Positions 41,482-49,499 are shown, numbered from the stretch's first letter. The stretch is DNA of 49,499 nucleotides from Meiothermus taiwanensis DSM 14542 (GCA_000482765.1 AXWR01000025.1:1-49499), one strand, 5' to 3'. Numbers and translations are program-made. Notes: generated from the sequence alone by a model not told the origin.

Positions 41482-42312
41482 ATGCGGTTTGTGGTATTGA
41501 GCGGACAAAGCGGGGCCGGCCTGACCTCGGCCCGGATGGCCCTGGAAGACCTGGGCTATTTTTCGGTAGACAACATCCCTCCACAGCTTTGGAGTGACCT
41601 GCTCAAAACTGTCGAGCCTCGAGGCATCCATAAGGTGGCGGTGGTGCTGGATATTCGGGCCCGGGATTTGCTGAACGAGGTGGAAAGCATCCTGGCCCAG
41701 CTCCGTCCCTTCATCATCTACCTGGAGGCCAAGTCCGATATCCTGCTCAAGCGCTACAACCTTTCGCGCCGCCTGCACCCGCTGGGCATGGGCAACCTGC
41801 TGCGCGAGATAGAAGAAGAGCGCCTGGCCCTGGCCCCCCTGCGCGACCGGGCCGATCTGGTGATTGATACCTCTGAGCGCACCCCCCGCCAGCTCAAGGA
41901 GGCCCTCGAGGCCGCCCTGGGCGAAGAAGAGGGCTTCCTGCTGCGCCTGTTCTCTTTTGGCTTCAAGTGGGGCCCACCCCAGGAGGCCGATCTGGTGCTG
42001 GATGTGCGGGTGCTACCCAACCCCCACTACGACCCCGTGCTCAAAGCCCGCCCGGGCACCGACCCGGAGGTGGCGGCGTATGTGTTTTCGGAAAAGAAGC
42101 ACGAACCCTTCTACCGCACCCTGCTGACCACCATCGGGCTTTCAGCAGACGGTGCCCGCCAGACTGGACGAGCCGCCTACACCGTAGCCATCGGTTGCAC
42201 GGGTGGACAGCACCGCAGCGTGGCCGTGGCGGAGCGCTTGGCCCAGGAGCTCTCGAGCCGCTTTCGGGTGGAGCTCGAGCACCGCGACCTAGACAAGGCC
42301 CTGAACACCTGA
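41482..42312 (+). CDS. rapZ: RapZ/YvcJ-family nucleotide-binding protein, Walker A lysine replaced
   Basis: 276 residues, normal length. The family signatures DLGYFSVDNIPP, the R-R-x-H-P-L segment and the C-terminal GCTGGQHRSVAVAE are intact. The P-loop reads GQSGAGLT (residues 8-15), with Leu14 where family members have Lys, so nucleotide binding is probably weakened or altered. In E. coli RapZ controls glmZ RNA decay; in Firmicutes YvcJ binds GTP/ATP. AGGTG lies before the ATG. yvcK follows 11 bases later, the conserved pair order. Confidence 0.9.
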   Translation: MRFVVLSGQSGAGLTSARMALEDLGYFSVDNIPPQLWSDLLKTVEPRGIHKVAVVLDIRARDLLNEVESILAQLRPFIIYLEAKSDILLKRYNLSRRLHPLGMGNLLREIEEERLALAPLRDRADLVIDTSERTPRQLKEALEAALGEEEGFLLRLFSFGFKWGPPQEADLVLDVRVLPNPHYDPVLKARPGTDPEVAAYVFSEKKHEPFYRTLLTTIGLSADGARQTGRAAYTVAIGCTGGQHRSVAVAERLAQELSSRFRVELEHRDLDKALNT

Positions 42313-42323
42313 GCGAGGCCGCT

Positions 42324-43649
42324 ATGCTCTGGAACAAGGCCAAGCGCCCCAACCTGCAAACCCTCACCCAGGGCCTGCGCACCCACCCTGCCGACGACCG
42401 CTTTTTCAGCTTGCTGCGCTGGCTGCTGCCAGGCATGCGGGTCAAGCGGTATGCATTTTTAGCAGCCCTGGGCCTGCTGTGCATGTTCACCGGGGTGGTT
42501 CATCTCTCCTGGCAAACCTCGTTCCTGCCCTGGTTCTTGCAGACCACCCGCTGGGCCGGCTACTTTTCCATCCCGCTGTGGATCTCGGGGGGGCTTTGGC
42601 TGCTGGGGGGCCTGGTGCTGTTTTTGATGGGCTTGCGCTGGATGAACCGCAGCATGCTCTCAGCCATCACCGACCCCGACTCGATCTCCAAGCAGGTGTA
42701 TATACACCGGAGGCTCGAGGCCGGCCCCCGCATCGTGGCCTTGGGGGGCGGAACAGGGCTTTCGCGCGTGCTGCGGGGCCTCAAGATGGAGACCGCCAAC
42801 ATCACCGCGGTGGTAGCGGTCACCGACGACGGGGGCTCTACCGGACGCCTGCGCGTCTCATTTGGGGTTCCGGCGGTGGGCGACCTGGTGGACTGCCTGG
42901 CGGCTTTGTCGAATGCCGAGGGACTTCCCGACCTGATGAAGTACCGCTTCCAGCGGGGTGGGGAGCTTGCGGGCCACACCTTCGGCAACCTGATGCTGGT
43001 CTCCTTGTTCGAGCTCAACAACGACTTTGCCAGCGCCATGCGCCAGGCCAACCAGGTGCTGCGCCTGCGTGGGGCGGTATGGCCTGCAACCTACGAAGCG
43101 GCCCACCTCTGGGCCCAGCGCGAGGATGGTTCGCGGGTAGAGGGGGAGACAGCCCTGCGCGAACAGCGCGGCCGGATCCGCAGGGTGGGGCTGGCCCCTA
43201 TTGGGGTAGCTGCCATGCCCGAGGCCATCGAAGCCCTGCAAAAAGCCGATTTGATTGTGCTGGGGCCGGGCAGCCTCTATTCCAGCGTGATTCCCAGTTT
43301 TTTACCCAAGGGCATCCAGGTGGCCATCCAGCAGTCCCCAGCCAAGCTGGTCTACATCGTCAACATCATGAGTGAGCGCGGCGAGACCGAGGGCATGGAC
43401 GCCTACGAACATTTTCATGCCATCGAGCAGCACCTCGGTCGCAGGCCCAACGTGGTGCTGATCAACAATGCCCGCATCCCCGAGGATCTGCTCCAGCGCT
43501 ACCATAACGAAGGCCAGGCACCCGTGCGCTTCAACCCCCAGCGCTTCGAGGGGCTGGGGGTGCAGATTGTGGCCGACGATTTTCTGGAGCCTGGTTTTGC
43601 CCAACACGACCCCGCCCGCCTGGTTAAGGCCCTAATCAACCTGTGCTAG
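42324..43649 (+). CDS. yvcK: YvcK-family protein with an N-terminal membrane anchor
   Basis: 441 residues. Two hydrophobic helices (about 43-63 and 82-104) precede the YvcK/CofD domain, which starts with GGGTGLSRVLRGLK (141 on), then TDDGGSTG, GDLVDCLAAL, GPGSLYSS and NIMSERGET. YvcK binds UDP-sugar and is needed for gluconeogenic growth and cell-wall balance in Bacillus. The canonical protein is about 320 residues and soluble; here it should be held on the inner face of the membrane. GAGG precedes the ATG at 42324. No whiA follows. Confidence 0.9.
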   Translation: MLWNKAKRPNLQTLTQGLRTHPADDRFFSLLRWLLPGMRVKRYAFLAALGLLCMFTGVVHLSWQTSFLPWFLQTTRWAGYFSIPLWISGGLWLLGGLVLFLMGLRWMNRSMLSAITDPDSISKQVYIHRRLEAGPRIVALGGGTGLSRVLRGLKMETANITAVVAVTDDGGSTGRLRVSFGVPAVGDLVDCLAALSNAEGLPDLMKYRFQRGGELAGHTFGNLMLVSLFELNNDFASAMRQANQVLRLRGAVWPATYEAAHLWAQREDGSRVEGETALREQRGRIRRVGLAPIGVAAMPEAIEALQKADLIVLGPGSLYSSVIPSFLPKGIQVAIQQSPAKLVYIVNIMSERGETEGMDAYEHFHAIEQHLGRRPNVVLINNARIPEDLLQRYHNEGQAPVRFNPQRFEGLGVQIVADDFLEPGFAQHDPARLVKALINLC

Positions 43650-43726
43650 GGTTCTTGATGTAGGGGCCAATAAAGGGTAGGGTGTGGACTTGTGGGCTGC
43701 TCTGGCTCACCCGTTGCCTGTATTTC

Positions 43727-43854
43727 ATACCAGATTCGGTTAGTTCGGCGCCTTCCTGCGGCGAACCAACCCCAGCGAAGGAAGTGCACTGGGATTCAAA
43801 AAGATGGCCTCTGGAGGTCTTTGCTTTGGATGACTATCTTTTTGCATCCGGTAT
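43727..43854 (+). repeat. ATACC/GGTAT repeat element, copy C
   Basis: 128 bp from ATACCAGATTC to CATCCGGTAT. Hairpin 2 is GGTTAGTTCG with CGAACCAACC (position 5 is an A-C mismatch, between the states in copies B and D). Hairpin 1 is GGATTCAAAAAGAT with ATCTTTTTGCATCC, one mismatch. It ends 52 bases before the next coding region. Confidence 0.88.
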
Positions 43855-43905
43855 CAGGTAGACATTACCGCGGATTACTTGAGCATTGCAGGGAAACCCT
43901 CCGCT

Positions 43906-44592
43906 ATGATCCCGCTTCTCTTCTCCGATCCCGTAGGTGACGACCATGGGCTGGGCTATGCCTACCCCCGCGCTCCGCTGTTTGCTGAGGCCGGCTTCGC
44001 CGACCTGACTGGTTTCGAAGCCCTTCGCAGAGGGGAAAAGCTAGTACTTCGGGTCAGGCTCCACCGTTACTCTAATCAGAGCAACGCCCCCCACGGCTTC
44101 TCACTGGCCACCATTGGCATTTACATCCATACCGGGCCGGGCGGGCAAGAAGAGCTGCCCGGGGCTGGCTTCAAAACCCCGCCGGGGCAGGGGTGGAACT
44201 GGGCCTACCTGCTCACTGGCTGGAAAGCTGAGGAGCACCGCCCTGATGGCAGCATCGAGAACGTGTCGGTTACAAGGAATGGGGACTGGCTCGAGCTTGC
44301 CTCCAACCTACCCCCAGGGGACTATGGCTACTACGTGGCGGTGGGGCTCTACGACCCTTTCACACCCTGGAACTTTCGCCCAGTGCGCCCCGGTGGAGGC
44401 GCCTGGACGCTGGACGGGCCAGCAGGGGCCCCAGCCGCTGTCGATGTGCTCTCTCAGGATCAAAACCAGGCCTACCAAAGCGGTGTCTTGCAACCCGTCC
44501 GCGCCACCCAGAACCGCACCCCCTGGGCCATCCTGAGCGCGGCCTTGGGGGTGCTGTTCATCCTGCTGGCCTTCCGCTTTCCCCGACGATGA
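43906..44592 (+). CDS. Glucodextranase C-terminal-like domain protein with a C-terminal membrane helix
   Basis: About 228 residues from ATG 43906. SDPVGDDHGLGYAYP and the following DLTGFEALRRGEKLVLRV and GFSLATIGIYIHTGPGG match the glucodextranase C-terminal module (PF09985), a beta-sandwich found in cell-surface proteins. A helix near the end (AILSAALGVLFILLAF) followed by FPRR would anchor it. No signal peptide is present in front of the domain, although this family is usually secreted; an upstream TTG at 43879 adds nine residues and no signal. Start uncertain. Repeat copy C ends just upstream. Confidence 0.65.
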   Translation: MIPLLFSDPVGDDHGLGYAYPRAPLFAEAGFADLTGFEALRRGEKLVLRVRLHRYSNQSNAPHGFSLATIGIYIHTGPGGQEELPGAGFKTPPGQGWNWAYLLTGWKAEEHRPDGSIENVSVTRNGDWLELASNLPPGDYGYYVAVGLYDPFTPWNFRPVRPGGGAWTLDGPAGAPAAVDVLSQDQNQAYQSGVLQPVRATQNRTPWAILSAALGVLFILLAFRFPRR

Positions 44593-44675
44593 GACCCGCC
44601 ACGGTCGCTTAGCCGATGGTTTTGCAGAGTTTTGAACGACCTATGCGAACCCGCCCCCAGGGTGTACCCTGGATT

Positions 44676-45044
44676 ATGCGCGATTTCCTGCTAAGCTTGC
44701 TGCTCAACACCCTGGCCCTATGGCTCGTGACCCAGCTCTATGGCGGGCTTTTTTTCGCCCCTGGAAGCGGTTTGGGCGATTATCTGCTGACCGGGTTAAT
44801 CTTTGGCCTGGCCAACGCCCTGCTCAAACCGCTGCTGCTATTGCTTACGCTGCCCTTCAACATCCTGACCCTGGGGTTGTTTACCCTGGTGGTCAACGCA
44901 GTAATTCTGCTGGTTGTGGCGGCCCTCACCCCGCTGGACGTGCGGGGCTTTGGCGGGGCCTTGATTGGGGCTGTTTTACTCGCGGTAATTAGTTTTGGTC
45001 TGAACCTGTTGATGGAGCCCCGGGATCGCCGCAAGACAAGGTGA
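44676..45044 (+). CDS. Phage-holin-family (DUF/PF04020-like) small membrane protein
   Basis: 122 residues with four hydrophobic helices (LLSLLLNTLALWLVTQLYGG, LLTGLIFGLANALLKPLLLL, FNILTLGLFTLVVNAVILLV and GALIGAVLLAVISFGL), and the NALLKPLL and PFNILTLG motifs of the phage_holin_4_2 / YvlD family. These chromosomal members are not true phage holins; one is linked to envelope stress in Bacillus. ATG at 44676 follows TACCCT by 5 bases and lacks a ribosome binding site, so it looks leaderless. Confidence 0.85.
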   Translation: MRDFLLSLLLNTLALWLVTQLYGGLFFAPGSGLGDYLLTGLIFGLANALLKPLLLLLTLPFNILTLGLFTLVVNAVILLVVAALTPLDVRGFGGALIGAVLLAVISFGLNLLMEPRDRRKTR

Positions 45045-45060
45045 GCCACCCTCATCCAAA

Positions 45061-45498
45061 CTAGCGCGAGCCCGTGATGTAGCTTTCCAGCTCGGCAATC
45101 ATAAACTCCTGCTGGGTCATGATGGCCTTCACCACATCCCCGATGGAAATCACCCCCACCAGCTTGCCATCCTCGAGCACCGGCAGGTGGCGTACACGGT
45201 GGCTGGTCATGAGGTTCATGCAGTCGGCCATGGTGGCCTCGGGGGTCACGGTGATGAGGCTGCTGGTCATGACCTCCTCTACCCGGGTTTCTTTGGAGAT
45301 GCGACCCATCAGGATGATCTTGCGGGCATAATCGCGCTCGGAGAAGATGCCCACCAGTTGGTCACCTTGCATCACCATAAGGGCCCCCACGTCGTAGGCG
45401 GCCATGCGCTCCAAGGCCTCAAACACCGTGGCCTCCGGCGGGATGGCGTATACCACATTGCCCTTAGCCAGAAGCAATTGCCGTACTGTGCTGGTCAT
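45061..45498 (-). CDS. Two-CBS-domain protein
   Basis: 145 residues from ATG 45498, which has GGGGAGGTG upstream. Two CBS domains in tandem: the first ends GIFSERDYAR, the second GVISIGDVVKA, both with the Ser/Asp positions that contact adenine nucleotides. HRVRHLPV lies in the second. Such stand-alone pairs sense AMP, ATP or NAD and regulate partner enzymes; the partner here is unknown. Confidence 0.88.
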   Translation of the reverse strand: MTSTVRQLLLAKGNVVYAIPPEATVFEALERMAAYDVGALMVMQGDQLVGIFSERDYARKIILMGRISKETRVEEVMTSSLITVTPEATMADCMNLMTSHRVRHLPVLEDGKLVGVISIGDVVKAIMTQQEFMIAELESYITGSR

Positions 45499-45609
45499 AG
45501 CGAACACCTCCCCAAACAGGTGTACTAAGCGGCAAGCCTTTCCACTTCCTCTTAGATTCGGAGTGTATAGGCTATTGTACTTGGCCCAGCCCAACTTTTG
45601 AAATAGGGG

Positions 45610-46752
45610 TTAGGCGGCTCGAGGCCGGGGCTGCGCCTCGCGCACCGCCAGGGACAGGGTCAGGGCCGGCACCAGCAGCAGGCCCAGCACGCTCAGGCTC
45701 TCGAGCACCCCAAACCGCTCGATAATCGGCCCTACCACCCCATACAAAAGCCCAGCAAACCCCCAGGTGAAGCCCATCAAAAGCCCCGAAACCGTGGCCA
45801 TCTGGCTGGGCTCGTGCTCCTGGGCCATGGTGACGGCCACCGGCACGCCCGCATTCATCAGCGCCCCGGTAATCGCCAACAACCCCACATAGAACCAGTT
45901 CTCCGGCGGAACCACCAGCAAGGCGATATACAGCGGAATGGCAAAGATCATGGTTCCCACCAGCACATTGCGCCGCCCCAGCCGATCCGACAGGGTTCCG
46001 CCCAAAAAGGCCCCGACGGTGGCCGAAATGCTATAGACCGACAGCGTGAGGGCCACCTGGGCATCGGAGATACCGCGCTGGTGAAACCAGAACGGAATGG
46101 TGGTGGAGAAGCTCATAAACACAATGCTGCGCAGGGTCGAGACGGCCCACAAGCGGGCCACATGCCCCCTAAAAACCCGCTGCAAATCTGCAAAGGAAGA
46201 GGGTTTGGTCTGTAGCCGGGCAGGCGGCGCCTGGCGCAAGAGTAAAAAAGCCGGAATCAGGGCCAGGGGAATGAACCAGGCCAGGCTTTGCAGACCCCCT
46301 TGGTTCACGGCCGCGAGCGAGACGATAGGCCCCAGCGAGATACCAATGTAGCCCCCCGTACCAAAAAAGCTCATCCAGAAGCCCCGCCGAGCCGGATCGG
46401 CGTACTGCCCCACCAAGGCCGCCCCTGCCGAGTGGAACAGGGCTGAGCCCAGCCCCGACAGGGCCAGCACCACCCCCGCCACCCAGAGGTTGGGGAAGAA
46501 GCCCAGCAGACCACCCCCCAGGGCCATGAGCAAGGGGCCCAGGGCGGCCAGAACCCGGCGGTCGTATCGGTCGGCCACCAGCCCGGCCAGGGGTTGCAGC
46601 AGGCTCCCGGTTAGGGATTGCAAAGCCACCAGTAGCGATACCGCCCCATAGCTCACGCCAAAAGCGGCCTGGAGTTTGGGCAGCAGAGGGGTCAGAAAGG
46701 CACCGAATAGGTCGTTGGTGGCATGGAGCCAGGAAAGCAAAAACGGCAGCAC
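45610..46752 (-). CDS. MFS transporter, fosmidomycin-resistance (Fsr)-like
   Basis: 380 residues from GTG 46752. ALFHSAGAALVGQYADPARRG and FGTGGYIGISLGP resemble the Fsr branch of the major facilitators, which export small drugs or metabolites. The longer frame starts with a TTG at 46803 but GTG 46752 follows TATGCT by 6 bases and is likelier as a leaderless start. A palindrome lies between its -35 and -10 boxes. Confidence 0.78.
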   Translation of the reverse strand: MLPFLLSWLHATNDLFGAFLTPLLPKLQAAFGVSYGAVSLLVALQSLTGSLLQPLAGLVADRYDRRVLAALGPLLMALGGGLLGFFPNLWVAGVVLALSGLGSALFHSAGAALVGQYADPARRGFWMSFFGTGGYIGISLGPIVSLAAVNQGGLQSLAWFIPLALIPAFLLLRQAPPARLQTKPSSFADLQRVFRGHVARLWAVSTLRSIVFMSFSTTIPFWFHQRGISDAQVALTLSVYSISATVGAFLGGTLSDRLGRRNVLVGTMIFAIPLYIALLVVPPENWFYVGLLAITGALMNAGVPVAVTMAQEHEPSQMATVSGLLMGFTWGFAGLLYGVVGPIIERFGVLESLSVLGLLLVPALTLSLAVREAQPRPRAA

Positions 46753-46758
46753 CTCAAG

Positions 46759-46787
46759 AGCATACGCTGACCGCCGGGTCAGGAAAA
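46759..46787 (-). promoter_or_regulatory. Promoter with palindromic operator for the Fsr-like gene
   Basis: Minus-strand TTTTCC (46782-46787), 17-base spacer, TATGCT (46759-46764). The spacer contains CTGACC-CGGC-GGTCAG (46767-46782), a perfect 6+4+6 palindrome well placed to bind a repressor. Confidence 0.5.
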
Positions 46788-46856
46788 GCAATTTAGGAAT
46801 CAAAGCCCGGCTGAGGTGTGCCGCTCACGCAGGCCCGGTGTTTTGCAGCCTTACCC

Positions 46857-47741
46857 TCACGTAGCCTGCCGCAGGTTGTCCAACACCTCCCAATCGCCCG
46901 GCTCCACCCCGTACAGCAAGGCCAGGTAGTAGCTAGTCCAGGCCACGCGGTACCAGTAGCACAGGGCTTTGGCCAGGGTGCCTTCGGCCTCCGGCTCAGG
47001 GAGTTCGATAAGGGTATCCACCCGGCTTTCCAGGATTTCCTGGGCGTAGCCTCGGCGCTCGTCGTCGCCTATCAGCACAGCGGCAATGGGATCGCCCTGC
47101 TCGTGGCGGGCCTCCAGCGCCGTCACAAAGAATTCCAGGGCCGAGGGCGGGGGGGTGAAGGAAAGGCTTTTGCCGATGCGGCTGAAGGTTTGTTGCAGGG
47201 CCTGGCCCAAACCTGGATAGCGGTCGGGCACCACCCACATGGGGGTGCGCTCCAAAAGCGAGTAGGCCATGAACTTGGCTGGATTTTTACTCAAACCAAC
47301 CTCGGGGCGCAAGCGGTCGCGCTCCAAAAGCAAAGCCCGGTCAATGCGGGACAGCTCAGCTTGCTGCCCTGTGGCCAGCAGCAAAAAACGCAGGTAACGG
47401 TAGGTGGCAAGGGGGTGGGCCGGCACCTCCACCTCGACATTCTCCCGAAAACCCAGCCGTACGATCTCCGCACCGCTCACCGATGCATAAAGCCCCGCCC
47501 CGGCTGCACCGCCAAAGTCGTAGCCCCCTTCCAGCACGAATTGCGTACCGTTAGCGGTAAGCTCCAGGGCAAAGTCGCGCGCCAACTGCGCCGCCCACCA
47601 GCCCTCGCCAAACCCCACCACGCCATACGGCGGGGCGTACTTAGCTTGGGGAATCGGCCCACTGCCCACCAGGTCGCGCAGGTCGAAGGCCAGGCCCAGA
47701 CGATCGGCCAGGTAGGTTTCTTGGGCGTCAAGGTCACGCAT
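46857..47741 (-). CDS. SIS-domain protein, phosphoglucose/phosphomannose isomerase-like
   Basis: 294 residues. The first half has GVVGFGEGWWAAQLARDFA in the place of the SIS glycine loop; the C-terminal ~150 residues resemble the bacterial PGI/PMI C-terminal domain, ending LAKALCYWYRVAWTSYYLALLYGVEPGDW. The catalytic SIS glycine loop is poorly conserved, so it may have lost isomerase activity or act on another sugar. ATG at 47741 follows TAAACT by 8 bases with an A-rich gap and may be leaderless. Confidence 0.6.
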   Translation of the reverse strand: MRDLDAQETYLADRLGLAFDLRDLVGSGPIPQAKYAPPYGVVGFGEGWWAAQLARDFALELTANGTQFVLEGGYDFGGAAGAGLYASVSGAEIVRLGFRENVEVEVPAHPLATYRYLRFLLLATGQQAELSRIDRALLLERDRLRPEVGLSKNPAKFMAYSLLERTPMWVVPDRYPGLGQALQQTFSRIGKSLSFTPPPSALEFFVTALEARHEQGDPIAAVLIGDDERRGYAQEILESRVDTLIELPEPEAEGTLAKALCYWYRVAWTSYYLALLYGVEPGDWEVLDNLRQAT

Positions 47742-47871
47742 TCTTTTTTCAGTTTACCGATAACCCAACCAAAGCGTCTTGCGGGCTTGATGGCTCATCC
47801 GGCCTTGGGCTGTGGGGGCCTGCATGGCCCAGTTTTACGCATCTGGCTAAATGCGGTAGCCTGAAGCTCGC

Positions 47872-49050
47872 ATGTCGCCTTGGGCCGTCCTCATCGCCGC
47901 CATGTCCGCCGGAACTGCCGTCTCGCTCATTGGACAGGCCTACCCCACCCTGGCCCCCTATATCCGCACCGATCTACAGCTTTCCCTGGCTGCTGTAGGC
48001 CTGCTCAACACGTTTGTTTACATCGGCACCATGCTAGGTTCGCTGCCTTCAGGCTGGCTTACCGACAAGCTGGGCAGCCGCACGGTGATGGTTGTAGGCA
48101 CCCTAGCAGGCGCTGGACTCGCCATTGCCATTGCCCTGTTTGCCAAGTCTCAATGGATGTTCATTCCATTTTTGTTTCTGGTGGGGCTGGTGGTGGCTTC
48201 AGCCACACCCGCCGGCTCGCACGCAGTCTCCCAGTCGTTCCCACCCCAGCGGCGCGGCCTGGTAATTGGGCTGCGCCAGATGGCGGTTCCCCTGGGGGGC
48301 GCGCTGGCCGCCGCCATCTTGCCAGCAGTGGCCCATCAGACCAATTGGCGCTGGGCCTCGGTGGTCGCAGCCGTCATCGCCATATTAGCCGCCTTGGTCA
48401 CAGCCCGGCTCTACCGTGAAAACCCAGCAGCAAGGGCCCCCTCTAAAACCACCCCCCCAGGGCTGGCTACGGTGCTGCGCTCACGCAACATCCTGCTGGC
48501 GGCCACCGCCGGCGTAACCCTACCCACCGGGCAGTTTGTGATGATTACCTACCTGATTTTGTTTCTTAAGGAGCAGTACGGGGTTCCTGAGCTCACCGGC
48601 GCCGCCCTGCTCACCGCTGCCCAGTTGGCTGGGGCCTTTAGCCGGGTATTCTGGTCGTGGCTATCGGACAAGATGGGGGGCCAGCGCAAACCGCTGCTGG
48701 TCATGATGGTGGGGCTGGCCGGATTAAGTGCGCTGGTGCTGGCCTGGCTTCCCCCCGGCACGCCCTTGCTGTTCAAGGCCCTCATCGTGCTGCTGTACGG
48801 AGCCACCGCACTGGGCTGGCAGGGCCTACATTTTTCGCTTCTAACCGAGCTTTCGCCCCCCGGCTGGGAGGGGCGGGTGGTGGGGTTTGGCCTGATTTTT
48901 ACCTCCATCGGCATTGCGGCTGCACCGCCCCTGTTTGGCCTGCTGGTAGATTCCAGCAACAACTACGCCCTAGGCTGGATTGCCCAGGCTGCGGTGTTTG
49001 GGCTCGGTGCCTTATTGCTGTCCAACATCGAGGAGAAAAACCGCCGCTAG
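47872..49050 (+). CDS. MFS transporter
   Basis: 392 residues with twelve helices. The A motif GWLTDKLGSRTVM and its repeat SWLSDKMGGQRK identify a major facilitator of the CynX/NNP or unassigned anion/drug type; substrate unknown. A terminator overlaps its stop codon. It diverges from the SIS gene at 47741. Confidence 0.82.
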   Translation: MSPWAVLIAAMSAGTAVSLIGQAYPTLAPYIRTDLQLSLAAVGLLNTFVYIGTMLGSLPSGWLTDKLGSRTVMVVGTLAGAGLAIAIALFAKSQWMFIPFLFLVGLVVASATPAGSHAVSQSFPPQRRGLVIGLRQMAVPLGGALAAAILPAVAHQTNWRWASVVAAVIAILAALVTARLYRENPAARAPSKTTPPGLATVLRSRNILLAATAGVTLPTGQFVMITYLILFLKEQYGVPELTGAALLTAAQLAGAFSRVFWSWLSDKMGGQRKPLLVMMVGLAGLSALVLAWLPPGTPLLFKALIVLLYGATALGWQGLHFSLLTELSPPGWEGRVVGFGLIFTSIGIAAAPPLFGLLVDSSNNYALGWIAQAAVFGLGALLLSNIEEKNRR

Positions 49051-49059
49051 TGCGGTTTT
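49037..49059 (+). terminator. Terminator overlapping the MFS stop
   Basis: AAAACCGC (49037-49044) pairs with GCGGTTTT (49052-49059) around a 7-base loop that contains the TAG stop; it can act on either strand. Confidence 0.75.
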
Positions 49060-49197
49060 CGACAGCCAGAGCCTGGCCCCTTCATCCCGGTACCTCTACC
49101 CCCTTCGATCGGCTCGAACCCTCATCCCTTAGCAACTTGAATCCTAGAATCTACAAACCACCTTACCCAAATCAGGCACTGCAGTTATGTTTAGAGC

Positions 49198-49499
49198 ATG
49201 AACCGCCGTGCTTACCCATCGGACGTCCGTGATGAGGAATGGGCTCTGGTGCTGCCCTATTTGACCCTCGCCCCGCTGGAAGCACCCCAGCGCAAGTACG
49301 ACCTGCGCGAAGTGTTCAACGCCCTGCGCTGGATGGTTCGAACCGGTGCTCAGTGGGACTACCTGCCCCACGACTTCCCACCCCCCCATATCGTTCAGGC
49401 GCAAGCCTACCGCTGGATGAACCGGGGGGTCTTCGAAGACCTGGTACACGACCTGCGCATGACCCTGCGAATGCTCCAGGGCAAAGCCGCCCATCCCAG
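49198..49499 (+). mobile_element. Transposase N-terminal part (IS5-like), cut by window edge
   Basis: ATG at 49198 opens a frame that runs off the window. It reads [17 protein letters not shown], then [19 protein letters not shown] and [18 protein letters not shown], the DUF4096 N-terminal domain of IS5-family transposases. The catalytic DDE core is beyond the edge. The left terminal repeat should lie between 49051 and 49197 but cannot be defined without the right end. Confidence 0.85.

Overview
The window is GC-rich bacterial DNA, very probably from Meiothermus or a close relative in the Thermaceae. Evidence is an fbcCXFB-type four-subunit cytochrome bc operon, frequent CTCGAG hexamers, several apparently leaderless genes (a TANNNT box 5-10 nt before the start codon), a DUF5522/cob salvage cluster, and proteins that read like Thermus/Meiothermus homologues. 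Genus assignment is from memory of these families, not from a search.

Layout. 1-246 and 49198-49499 are transposase fragments cut by the window edges (IS481/IS3-like and IS5-like). 399-2573: a small membrane methyltransferase, a HAD phosphatase and an MFS transporter. 2741-3066: tRNA-Gln and tRNA-Glu with promoter and terminator. 3126-5588: a two-gene unit, a Roadblock/LC7-like protein followed by a large secreted/membrane protein of unknown function. 5787-9954: a TIM-barrel sugar-isomerase-like protein, then fbcC-fbcX-fbcF-fbcB and a strong terminator. 10020-12283: an unknown leaderless gene, a structured non-coding stretch, and a flavin amine oxidase interrupted by one in-frame TAA. 12417-19700 (minus): a cobalamin uptake and salvage operon of ten genes (btuF-btuC-btuD-orf-cobalamin-binding protein-cobC-cobU-cobT-DUF5522-cobS) under a cobalamin riboswitch with its own terminator. 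19760-20971: a standalone CARF-HEPN protein (TIGR02710/Csm6-like) with no CRISPR array or cas gene nearby. 21098-21276: tRNA-Leu. 21286-25362 (minus): dnaK-grpE-dnaJ plus a DUF4256 gene, with a clear promoter and an HspR/HAIR-like inverted repeat. 25395-26734: a decayed island with an IS remnant, an AT-rich orphan membrane protein and a broken cupin gene. 26831-29903: ftsH and an AlaX editing protein. 29916-33144: an MMPL/RND transporter and an Mrr-type endonuclease. 33141-37402 (minus): alaS-ruvX-mltG. 37508-38303: two tRNA-Ser genes flanking a repeat element. 38394-49059: MFS transporters, rlmN, an FKBP isomerase, rapZ-yvcK, a glucodextranase-C-like protein, a holin-like membrane protein, a CBS protein and a SIS/phosphohexose-isomerase-like protein.

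The most unusual item is a family of about 90-200 bp intergenic repeats (four clear copies at 5588, 37962, 41336 and 43727) bounded by ATACC...GGTAT. Each is built from one or two hairpins, and a base pair in the second hairpin changes in a compensatory way between copies, so it looks like a MITE or structured-repeat family. Other points of interest are the orphan CARF-HEPN ribonuclease, the Roadblock plus membrane-protein pair, the structured region at 10755-10945, RapZ with its Walker A lysine replaced, a membrane-anchored YvcK, and an Ig-like domain fused in front of the transmembrane helix of the bc-complex cytochrome c.
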